A DNA stretch of 64,000 bases from Pseudopithomyces maydicus (lineage: Eukaryota; Ascomycota; Dothideomycetes; Pleosporales; Didymosphaeriaceae), in contig JANTUC010000002.1 of the NCBI GenBank assembly GCA_026873275.1, positions 1,178,001-1,242,000 of the forward strand, given 5' to 3'. Shown here one piece after another: positions 11,468 to 20,997 of this stretch (positions within the stretch are counted from its first letter, which is position 1; each line of letters opens with the position of its first letter). Both the position numbers and the translations under genes were made by a program. The notes beneath the pieces are model-generated. The model made no database searches. It was not told the origin of the DNA and saw nothing but the letters and a program-made list of their open reading frames with translations.

Positions 11468-13660
11468 TCACTTCACGTGCCTCAGCGCGCGGCGGAACCC
11501 TGCCATTGTGTTGATGGTCTCCCTGATACTGCTTGCCGACGGTCGCTCGCGCAGCTGTGGACGCGGCACCTCCAGATACTGCGAGGATCCCGAGGGAGAT
11601 CGCGACCGTGAGGAGCTGCGGCTCCAATTCGCTGCGGGAGGCGACAAATGCGAAGAAGCTGAAGAATGTGGCGACAGAGTCGAAGAAGTTGATGAATTGG
11701 ACGTGGTGGGTGTGAGGGGGTGGATAGGATCATGGCTATATGCAAATGGGTATTAAGTATGTGTTCGCTTGATGCAAAACAATTATGAAATAGAAAGGGG
11801 TGATTCGCGCTGCGAGAGTGGGGATGTGGATATATCAATGTGTGTATGAACGCTCGAAATGCAAGTGCGGGTATTTTGCGAATTGGGAATGCGGAACGGG
11901 CATTTACCTTCCGTCGTCGCTATGGCGCGGAGATTCCCTTCGGCTGTTCATGGCCGTGTTCCTTTCCGTCTCTTCTCGGAGAGTATCAAGACTGCGAGCG
12001 GGGCTAGCGCTTCCTCTGCTAGTGGGCGTTCTGCTAGGACTCGAGGGCCGCGAGGTTGCGATCTCGTATGTGGGCAGATCTTCGGAGATGGGAGTTCGAG
12101 CCGGTGTTCGCACAGCTGTGTTGTATGATGGTGTGCGCACCAGAGCTTCCATGTCATAGTCTGGGGCATTATCAAAGTAGCCAGATGGAGGTGAGTAGTT
12201 CGCCCCATGCGGCCGCGACTGCGGTGTACTACCTCCGGAAGAATGATGACGAGTGGGTATAAAGCGTGCATGGCTTCCTTGAGAATTCAAATTGAGGTTC
12301 TGGAGGCGGTGCTGTAGAGCTGCCGCAGATGCGCCATTGCCTGCAATGGCGTTGAGCGACGCCAAGTCCTCTGCTGAACCAGCCCTGCTCTGCGCATAAA
12401 AAGGTGTGTTCGCCCCGCTGCTGCCATAGCTTGCATATGGATTGGGGGTCATAAATCCACTGGGATCAATATCGTTGTATAACGAATCAAGCTGGTGAAG
12501 ACCATATGTTGGAGGTGCATTTTGATTTACCTCGTCTTGCACAGCTTGCTGAGACAAGACCTGTGGGTCAACCAAAACGGACTGGTCTTCCCCAGGCGGC
12601 AGGTTTGGCGATATGAAGAGGTGTACGTGGTTCTTGACCAGGAGCTGACTTGTGTGTCCTTCCGGGTTGTGCAAATTCACGTATAAACGGAGCTTGTGAG
12701 AAATCCGAATGTTCTCAGTGTCCACAGACTGTCTGCAATGCTTCAGAGACTTGGGAAGATCCAGGGTCATGGAAAAGCGATGGCACTCGTCGAAAAGCTG
12801 GTCTGCATCCTCGACTCCTTCCGGAACAAGATTTTTGGAATTTTCCGGCATCATGCCTTCGGTGTGCGCTACTTGGACTTCGGTGGTATGTGATACCCTG
12901 CGCCCAGCGTAGTCGCAGAAGAGTTGTCTTGATTCGATCAATTCCATCTTTATGTTTGCGATCTCGACGCCCTTGCGCAATGGAATCAGGACGTAGTCGG
13001 CGGTAATCGAAGTTCCGACGATGTAGTTCTTCTGGGGCACGGTGATCTTGTACGCAATCTTGGAGGCCCAGATGTCCTCGTTAATCTGCTCCATAGGCAC
13101 GCTCTCCATAAGATCGCGACCCAGTGTGCGTATGACGCGGATGTGGGAGGTGGCGCTCAAAGGCTTGCTTATGTAGCCTCGGTCAACGGTGGCTTTGAGG
13201 TTGTAGACAACCCAGTTTGTAGGGAGTCCCTCGACGCTCTCGTCCAGGTTGGAGGGCATTTTGAACTTGAATTCCCACTCGTGCAGCCCCGCGTTGATCT
13301 TGTGGGCCTTGTTCTTGGAGCCGTCGACGGGGAACAGGCTCAGGTTCTCGACGAGAAAATTGACCTTTTGCGAGATTGGCTGAGGTGTGACGGTGTTTGT
13401 GGTGTGCCAGGCCACCTTGCGGGTACCCTGCAGGGTCATGCGGATGCTCTTGACAGACATGGACTCTGGGTTGTTCAGAACGAGCTTGCCCGTGAGCTCT
13501 GTGTTCTGCGACTCTGAGGGTTCTCCATAGAAGACAACGAAGGGCGAACTCGGCCTGTTCGGGTCAGGGAAAAAGTCCTGGGACAAGAGGGATTGACTCA
13601 CTTGATCTCCAGGACGGGTGCAGCATTTCTGCCAAAGACGCCACCGCCGGTGCGAGGCAT
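11468..13660 (-). CDS. creD: arrestin-related trafficking adaptor, CreD type
   Basis: Three exons: 13660-13602, 13554-11908 and probably 11735-11468, giving about 657 residues. CreD links the HECT ubiquitin ligase HulA/Rsp5 to membrane permeases and opposes the CreB-CreC deubiquitinase in carbon catabolite repression. Arrestin N and C domains fill residues 20-340. Ligase-binding PY-type motifs are NAPPTYGLHQLDSLYNDIDP and, near the end, EDLPTYEIATSRPSS; both are typical of CreD. The first intron is 47 nt with branch point CTGAC and acceptor AACAG, which joins VLEIK to PSSPFVVF. If the second exon is not spliced it stops at 11904 (SDDGR). The third exon fits in phase (GTAAAT donor at 11907, TATAG acceptor at 11736) and adds a Ser-rich tail ending MAGFRRALRHVK; I am less sure of it. 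The neighbour upstream is creC. Confidence 0.9.
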
Positions 13661-14967
13661 GGCGCTGGACTCAAAAGAGGGACAAGAAGGGTCAACAAGA
13701 GGACCGGGTCATGGGAGGGCGTGAGTGGCGGGCGGGCTGGTATTTGACAGGCCGGGGAGCGAGGGCTGGGGTGCAGTCGAGCTGCAGTCGAGCGGTAGGT
13801 GAGCGTGGCTGAGGGTGGGATAATTGCTCAGCTGGGCGCGGGCTTCTGTGAGTTATGACGGGCGGGCAGCGTGGGATGCAGGAGCAGGGCCGCGGGCTGA
13901 GGTAGTATATGTCATGGCTAGCGCGCGTATGCGGGCCTGATTTTTCTTCGCAGCGAGGGTTGAGAGGCGCAACAAAGCAAGACTCCCGAGGGTTCGCCGC
14001 TGCCGCTGCTGCGCGTGGCCGCGAACGGCGCATGGGCTCGTGGCGTGAGGCTCACGGCGAATGATGACCCACACGGGCACTACCCAGACGGCCGAAAGAT
14101 AGCGCTGATCAGCCCATCCAGGGAGAGAGCAGACCCACGCCGCTACAGAGGTGGGACAGTTTGGCCGGTGGTGAATTTGGTCGAGTTTCCTTATCGATTA
14201 GGGCCCAGGGTTCGGCCCGAGTTGGGAAACGAGAAACACGCCTGCGCCCGCCTCGCCCTCAGCGAAAAAAGGCGCGGCTCTGCTACCCACACGACGCCAT
14301 TTCCGGCACGCACTGATCGACACAGCGTCCAGGAGCCCGCCAGCAGTCGTCTTCGTCCGCGCACGCCATCCACCAGCCAGCCCCCGTGGACCAGGGGGTG
14401 GGTGGGCTCCACCAGTGGTGGTTGTTGTACATAGGTACTTACGGTAGGCCCATACTGTGTACTTACATACATAGATAGGTCCCGTACTTGGCAAGATGCG
14501 TGCCTGCCTGCCTGCCTGTAAGTGTTGTGACTGCTGCTGCGACACACCACCGCCGCCTCATCGAGCACGCACAGGAAAAGGTACGGTAGGGCTGAGCGAC
14601 GAAACCAGAAACACTTGCGTGCATGCACGCATGCACTCAAAACGTGGGCATGCCGTGTCGGATAATCCCGGGTCGGGTGGGCAACCCGTCGCTATAGCCT
14701 ATCTGCCCATCCCAAACACCAGCCCATGCCAATGCACCTTGCGCGTCAACCCTGTTTCTGTTTCGCAGCACAATTGTGGCCAGAACCTCCACCCCCTGCA
14801 GCCCGTGTACAGTACAGCATATCTAAGGATAACCCACGCCGCACAAACCCATCGCCTGCTTGCCATTGTCCATGGACCATGGCATGGTGCCCAAACCTGT
14901 CCACTCCCTGCCCCCCTGCGCTTGTAGGAAGTCAAACGTACACAAGTGTCAAGTACACACCTACTTG
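13661..14967. other. intergenic between creD and creC
   Basis: About 1.3 kb with long but unconvincing overlapping frames on both strands, typical of GC-rich spacer. It contains a TGCC microsatellite at 14501-14518 and short tracts of the TACATAC type near 14427-14477. It must contain the creD promoter and the creC 3' end. Confidence 0.5.
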
Positions 14968-17370
14968 CTACGCATTGCTGGCGCTCGCAGACGCCATCGA
15001 CGGCGCCTCCTCGCTGCCTGTGCCCTCCTTTGGCCGATCGTACGTTCGAATGTGACCTGCGACCCGTCTTATCAGCATCTGTTCTTTCCGATGCGATGCG
15101 ACACCAAAGCGGGTGTTCCTGCATCCAAGCTTCGTTGGCGTGCCCACAGATAAGCTTATCAACACCGAACGCCCTGCCCAGCGAAGAAATCTCTGCACTC
15201 ACCATTGCTGCACGATGTCATGATGCAATCCTCCTCGAACCCGAGCCAGCACAGCGGGTGCTCGTCGACCTTTTTGCCTGCCAAAATTCCCTCAGTCCCG
15301 GACCCACGTGAAATGTGTTGAGTTGACTCACCATGACTGGCGGCAGCATGGCCGTTCGCGCCCGAGGTTCCACCGGGTGCACCACTTCCTCCTCGTCTAG
15401 AATGCTCCCCGACGTGAGGTTCGAGTTGGATCGTAACCGCGTGTTGGACCCATCTGTTCTCGTCCGTTGCATCTTGAGCGTTGCCGATGTCACGCTGCTG
15501 CGCTGTCTCACCGACGCCTGCATCTGTATCAGTCTCTGTCGTCTCCCAAGTTCTAGACCCTGGACAAACCCACCGCTCGCGGCCTGTGGAGCATGCCAAC
15601 GTTGAAGTCCCATAGCAGGAGGCGGCAGTCTTCACCGACACTCCCTATACGATAGTTCCGCTCGTCGCATCGCCATGGATCGAATTGCACTGCAGTGACC
15701 CACGAATTGTGTCCCTGGCAACGCGCTACCAGGACGCTATCCTCCAACGACCAGATGGACACAAGGTCGTCCTGTCCTCCCGTCACAATATATCGGCCAT
15801 CCGGTGACCAGCAGACACACATCATACCCCCGTAGTAGCTCATGGATTGATGCAATAGCCTGCACTAGTTAGCACGCCTTCTACGCGCTGCTGGCGCCAC
15901 TCACTGTTCCTTGAGAAAATCGATGATGCGGAACGACCCATCCTCCGACACGGCTGCCAGGTGTCGACAATCGGGAGAAAAGGCAAACGCATTGATCTTG
16001 GAATTAGATGTGTTCCAGTAGGACACCGGATTGAACTTTTGGTTTTTCGAGTTGACAGACTTTTTAACAATAAGCCGTGCTTTCTTTTCCGCCTCGGGCT
16101 GGACTTGGTCCACATCTTCAGCAACAAATTGCGCATCCTCTTTTTCCTTGTCGTATATAATCAAGCTACCATCCATGTGTGCAGCGAGGAAGAGGTTTTC
16201 ACTATTTGGTAACCACCGGATATCGGATACTGCCGTGCTGTTGATTGCTCCCTTGGGTTTTTCTTAGCATATCGTCTTCTTCAATTCGGTTTTTACTAAC
16301 ATTCTTATTGATACGCGTGTACTTTTGAGACATGGGCTCGTACCAGATGATGTCGCCCGTGGAGAAGCCTAGGATGATATCGACGTGGCTCGGTCCCTTT
16401 GTACTTTGGTTCACATCGTGACATAATGCATGCGCCTTGGTAAATAATATCTTCGTCAGATGCTCTTCCTGTTCAGCGAATTAGATGGTTTTGTTCGTCG
16501 GACATGGCGAAAGTGTGAAGTACCTTGGTAGGGGAGGTCAAATCAAGCCATTGCAGCGCGCGATTTATGTTGGCAAAAGCATACAACCCATTCGGATTGT
16601 GCTCTTGCAGTCGCTTTGTCAGCGCTTCGTGGGGAATCACTCTTGACACAAAAGACGAATTGCTCTTAACGATATTGCTCTTGGGCTTCCGCCTCTTAAG
16701 TGGATCTTTGCTGTCTTTTCCATTCAACACGGCCAGGGCTGCGTTTCCCGACCCAAATGCAGGTGCATGGAGCCCTTCGCGCGGAGACGCTGCGACGCCA
16801 TTCACAATGCCGTTGGCGCTCTGCGAACCGGATTCACTTGTCTGGCTGTTCGATTCGTGCGGCGACTCTTGAATGCTCGCAGGCAGCTGGGAGCGGGCGC
16901 TGTTGGCGGTATCGAAACGGAACAGCCTGGAATGCGACTGCTGGCGGGGGGCAACGACGACTATGGATAGTTTGGTGCCGGTAGTCGGCGGTGATAATGT
17001 GGTCGCAAGGGGTTGGGGTTGTGGATTGGGGCCTCGGAGGGGTGCGGAGGCGGCGTAGCGAGGTGGAGGTCGTCGCGAAGCACGTAGGTCCCTGCCATGG
17101 CATCAGGGTCAGCGGACGAGGATATATGTATGTACGGGTGCAGGAGGTGCCAAATACCTTCTCCGACGACTAATTGGTGCTCAGGCCCCGTGGGATGGGT
17201 GAGGGTATTGCTCGTTTCGATAATCTGGCCGCCGGGAGCGCCAGGGTAGCCGGCGGCAGGGTATCTCGGTGGAGGTGGGAGCACACTGCAGAGGGGGTGA
17301 GGTGGTGTCAGTCAAGCATGTAGGAGGTGGTGCAGAGGGCGCGTGATTGGGCGTGGGAGCACTCACAACA
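14968..17370 (-). CDS. creC: WD40 protein CreC, partner of the deubiquitinase CreB (frame anomalies)
   Basis: Nine exons: 17370-17366, 17285-17158, 17091-16524, 16468-16301, 16251-15905, 15859-15574, 15517-15332, 15277-15203 and 15056-14968. CreC stabilises the deubiquitinase CreB and is needed for carbon catabolite repression. Recognition is firm: MFVLPPPPRYP at the start, RDDLHLATPPPHPSEAPI, RRKPKSNIVKSNSSFVSRV, GDIIWYEPMSQKY, IIYDKEKEDAQF, then WD repeats with SYYGGMMCVCWSPDGRY, QDDLVSIWS, FDPWRCDERNYR and CRLLLWDF. The first exon is only five bases (ATGTT). Two one-base frame breaks are seen, after NPNPL (C run, 17009-17012) and at the start of exon 8 (A run, 15271-15275). Adding one base at each makes the exon total an exact 618 codons. 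The gene is divergent from GEM1. Confidence 0.92.
15271..15279 (-). other. creC exon 8 start: A5 run or AAG acceptor
   Basis: The normal acceptor GGCAG at 15278 leaves the frame one base short at a run of five A. Using the unusual acceptor AAAAAG ending at 15271 instead would keep the frame and drop three residues. Confidence 0.5.
17009..17012 (-). other. creC one-base deletion in a C4 run
   Basis: The frame reads PIHNPNPL and then meets a stop 18 codons on; the family-like continuation ATTLSPPTTGTKLS lies one frame away and is open for the rest of the exon. There is no GT donor here that an intron could use. Confidence 0.75.
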
Positions 17371-17990
17371 TGGCAGGCTAGCGGCGCAATATGTAGCGAG
17401 ACAGGTCGCAATCAATGGCCGTCTCTACCGCTGTGAGCCGGATCGCAGCCGGCCGGTGATGCGCGTCAGGACATGCACCACGGCAGCGGGTGCGACTGGG
17501 AGGAGAGGGTGGGTGGGGCAAAGTATGCAATATAAGGTCGATTGAAGACGTGGAAGCTCGAAGAGGGAAGACAGTGCCGCGCGTGCGTGAACCCCGGCTG
17601 GAGAAAGTGCGGAGCTACTAGCTCGGGGGCGTGGCTTGCCAATTGAACTTATGGGGCAGCATCGGGTCAGGATTCAGGCACTCCTCGGTCGTCTGTGGCA
17701 CCTGTCTCTCGCTGCCGTGGCCATGCATGCAGCGCTCCGAGAGCGGGGCTTTGGTGTTTCTGCCCTCTCGCAGATCCCAGCGCTGAGGTATGATGGCATT
17801 AGTTCACTGCGGGGACACTATGTACACTCACGTCTCCCTGGCTCCACCACGTGTGATGGCTTGGCGCTGCCCATTAGCTGTGCTTCCGACAGCGCATCCA
17901 GCAATCACCACCGTGCAGTCCTGCCCAGGCGACCGGCCGAACCACACCCTGCGGCTTGCTGGAGCTTGATCCCGCCCAGCATGTGCTAGA
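17371..17990. promoter_or_regulatory. bidirectional promoter region, creC / GEM1
   Basis: 620 bp separate the divergent starts at 17370 (-) and 17991 (+). No coding sequence is supported and no clear TATA box was seen. Confidence 0.45.
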
Positions 17991-20030
17991 ATGGCAACCG
18001 GTACGCGCCTCCCCCGCCTTGCTGCCCTCCCCGACCGCGCGTCTGCTTCGAGGAAAAGCTCCGCCGCCGAATCCCCACCATGGCTTGACCGCTGACGCCT
18101 TTCTAGTCCGAATCTGTTTGTGCGGCGACGAGGGCGTCGGCAAGAGCTCCATCATCACCTCGCTCGTCAAGGACGTCTTCGTTACCGCAAAGATCCAGCC
18201 CGTCCTCCCCCAGGTCACCATACCACCCACCCTCGGCACCCCCGACAATGTCACCACCACCGTCGTCGACACCTCCGCCCTGCCCCACGAGCGCCATGCC
18301 CTGCGCAAAGAGCTGCGCAAGTCCAACGTCATCCTCTTGGTCTACTCGGACCACTACAGCTACGAGCGCGTCGCGCTGTTCTGGATGCCCTACTTCCGCT
18401 CCCTGGGCGTGAACGTGCCTGTTGTTCTCTGTGCGAACAAGGCCGACTTGGCTTCGAACGGCACAACTTCGCAGGTAGTGGCCGACGAGATGCTGCCCGT
18501 CATGACCGAGTTCAAGGAGATTGATTCATGCATCAGGACCAGTGCAAAGGAACACCACAACATCAATGAGGTCTTCTTCCTCTGCCAAAAGGCCGTTACG
18601 CATCCCATCGCGCCCCTATATGATACGAAAGAAAACGCCCTGAAACCAGGCGCCGTGGCAGCTCTGCAGCGTGTGTTTCACCTCTGTGACAAGGACAAGG
18701 ACGGATACTGGAACGATCAGGAGATTCACGATTTTCAGATCAAGTGTTTCGAGAAACCGCTGGGTGGAGACGACCTGGCAAACATCAAACGGTCCCTGGA
18801 AAGATTTGTACCCGGGTCCACTGGGCAGGATGGCATCGACGAGAAGGGCTTCTTGCTACTGAACAAGATCTTTGCCGAGAAGGGGCGCCACGAGACAATA
18901 TGGATCATTCTGAGGAAGTTCCACTATACTGATAGTCTTAGTCTACAGGATACTTTCCTCCACCCCAAGTTCGATGTACCACAGTACGCATCAGCCGAAC
19001 TGAGCCCAGCCGGATACCGCTTCTTCGTGGATCTATTTCTCAAGTTCGATCGAGACAATGATGGTGGCTTGAACAACAAGGAGCTCGCCAATTTGTTTGC
19101 ACCTACGCCAGGTGTCCCTGCCTCTTGGGTCGATTCGGCGTTCCCCTCTTGTACCGTACGGAATGAAGCCGGCTATATCACCCTGCAGGGTTGGCTCGCA
19201 CAATGGAGCATGACGACGTTCGAAGAACCCAAGACGACCCTGGAATACCTTGCGTATCTCGGGTTCGAGAGTGGTGATCGTGGAGGGACGACCAACGCAC
19301 TGAAGGTGACCAAAGCACGCAAGCGCCGTAACAGGCCCGGGCGGGTGGAACGCACCGTGTTCTTGTGCTATGTGCTGGGCTCTGGCGGTAGCGGAAAGAG
19401 CGCCCTGCTGTCGTCATTTTTGCAACGGCCGTTCACCAACATGTATCACCCAACCATCAAGCCCCGCTCTGCTGTGAACAGCGTAGAATTAAAAGGCGGC
19501 AAGCAATGTTATCTCATACTGGAAGAGCTTGGCGAGCTAGAACCGGCCATCCTCGAGAACCAGGCCAAGCTCGATGCTTGCGATCTGCTCTGCTACACGT
19601 ACGACTCGAGCGATCCCGACAGCTTCGCGCACATTGTTGAACTGCGGAAGAAGTACCCCCATCTTGACCACCTACCAGCCGTGTACACGGCACTCAAGGC
19701 GGATCAGGACAAGACGATGCAGCGATGCGAGCAACAGCCGGACGAATATACGAGTGCTCTCAACATGGCTGCTCCACTGCATGTGAGTGCGACGTGGAGC
19801 AGCATATCAGAGCTCTTTGTTCATGTAGGTGCCACCCGTTCGCTTTGAGGAGAGGGACACTGACTGACGTGGGACAGCTGGCCGAGTGTGCGACGCATCC
19901 GTCAACGGCGTTCCCGAAGCAGGAGGAAGAAGGTTATGATAGGATGAACCTGTACCTGGCGCTGGGCGCTGTAGCGTGCGCAGTGGCATCCGCGGCCTTC
20001 ATCTGGAAGCGCAACTGGGCGTCTTCGTAG
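17991..20030 (+). CDS. GEM1: mitochondrial Rho GTPase Gem1 (Miro)
   Basis: Three exons: 17991-18000, 18107-19824 and 19878-20030, giving 626 residues. Gem1 sits in the mitochondrial outer membrane and acts in mitochondrial movement, inheritance and contact sites with the ER. The domain order is complete: N-terminal GTPase (ICLCGDEGVGKSS, CANKADL), EF-hand 1 (DKDKDGYWNDQE), EF-hand 2 (DRDNDGGLNNKE), second GTPase (YVLGSGGSGKSALLSSF) and a C-terminal tail anchor LALGAVACAVASAAFIWKR. The start is a 10-base exon, ATGGCAACCG, which gives MATVRICLC as in the family; a longer in-frame reading upstream lacks an ATG and would be intron sequence. Length agrees with other Miro proteins. All introns keep phase. 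Confidence 0.96.
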
Positions 20031-20069
20031 GTGGGCTCCGTTGTCGGTTCTTCATCACGTGTGTACATA

Positions 20070-20091
20070 GGATGGATGGATGGATGGATGG
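20070..20091. repeat. GGAT microsatellite
   Basis: Five copies of GGAT/GATG directly downstream of GEM1. Confidence 0.9.
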
Positions 20092-20579
20092 TTAGGAGTG
20101 CGTGAGAGCGACCGGAACATCTCCGTGAGCATTAGACATGGATCGCTCGACGTTAGTGTGTAATAGATAATCGACCCTCTTCACGCCGTGCCCGCTAGTG
20201 ATGTAGGCAACGGACATGGGCTGCGCCAAGAGGGGTCGAGATGGGCGTCTGTCCAGTCGCCGGACTCGAGACCCCTGGGGGTGCACGGCGCGTGGGCGAT
20301 GGTGGCACGACCGTTTAAGCAGGGCGCGTACGGCTGGTCCACGGGCACATGTCGGCATGGAGGCGGGCCAGGCCAGGACGTTGAGCCTGAGCAAGTCGTG
20401 CGTGCATGGCGGGTGGGCAGTGGATGGTGGATGGGGGACGGGGTATGGTGGATGGGACCCAGCTGCCGTTGCAGGGTGGGCACGCTGTCGGTCAGTCATG
20501 TCGTGCGGGCGGGCAGACAGACAGGCAAAGGGAGGGGTGGCTCGCCACGAGTCGCCTTTGCCTGCAATTCTCCCCGCGC

Positions 20580-20636
20580 AGGAGCAGCACCAGCACCAGC
20601 AGCAGATGCAAATGCAGATGCAGATGCAGATGCAGG
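20580..20636. repeat. CAG / CAGATG microsatellite
   Basis: CAGCAC/CAGCAG units followed by about five CAGATG hexamers with one A-for-G change. It is about 360 bp upstream of the Zds start and is not part of the gene model. Confidence 0.85.
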
Positions 20637-20997
20637 TGTGGCTGAGGGCCGGCCGTTGGCCGCTGTTGGGCCCCCTCGACATGGAGTGGACTCTGGCTGC
20701 TGCGTAGCGAGAAACAGCGCGAGCCTAAGCAAGACATCACCGGTACATTGTCCCCCAAGCAGCCTTCTGCACCTGCAACGCCGCCCGCATATTCCGCCCC
20801 TCGGACGACGAAAAAGCTCTCCTCGCTGGGGTCATTCATGACCACCACCACGTCCCGCCCCTGCCTGCCGCGCCGTCCGACCACCTGCAGCCGCCGCCTG
20901 CCCTCCGCATTCGATGCCACCTCTCCCACGGTCGCGGCATCGTCGTTTGTAGCAAGGCTGCCCGCCCTTCGCGCCGCACTCGCCTCGGCCACCCAAC

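Larger units (their letters stand above)
20031..20997. other. intergenic, GC-rich, with microsatellites
   Basis: Long frames on both strands overlap here but none shows a domain. The region carries the GGAT tetramer run near 20070 and the CAGATG hexamer run near 20601. It holds the Zds gene promoter. Confidence 0.5.

Noticed and set aside
11409..11838. Hydrophobic minus-strand frames (FFDSVATFFSFFAFVASR) that look like a small membrane protein
   Set aside because: They overlap in another frame what is better read as creD exon 3, which has matching splice phase and a clean stop.
14015..15153. Several frames of 90-150 codons on both strands
   Set aside because: Mutually overlapping, without motifs, in a GC-rich spacer and over creC exons.
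20092..20841. Frames up to 217 codons around the CAGATG repeat
   Set aside because: Driven by low-complexity sequence; no domain and equal quality on both strands.
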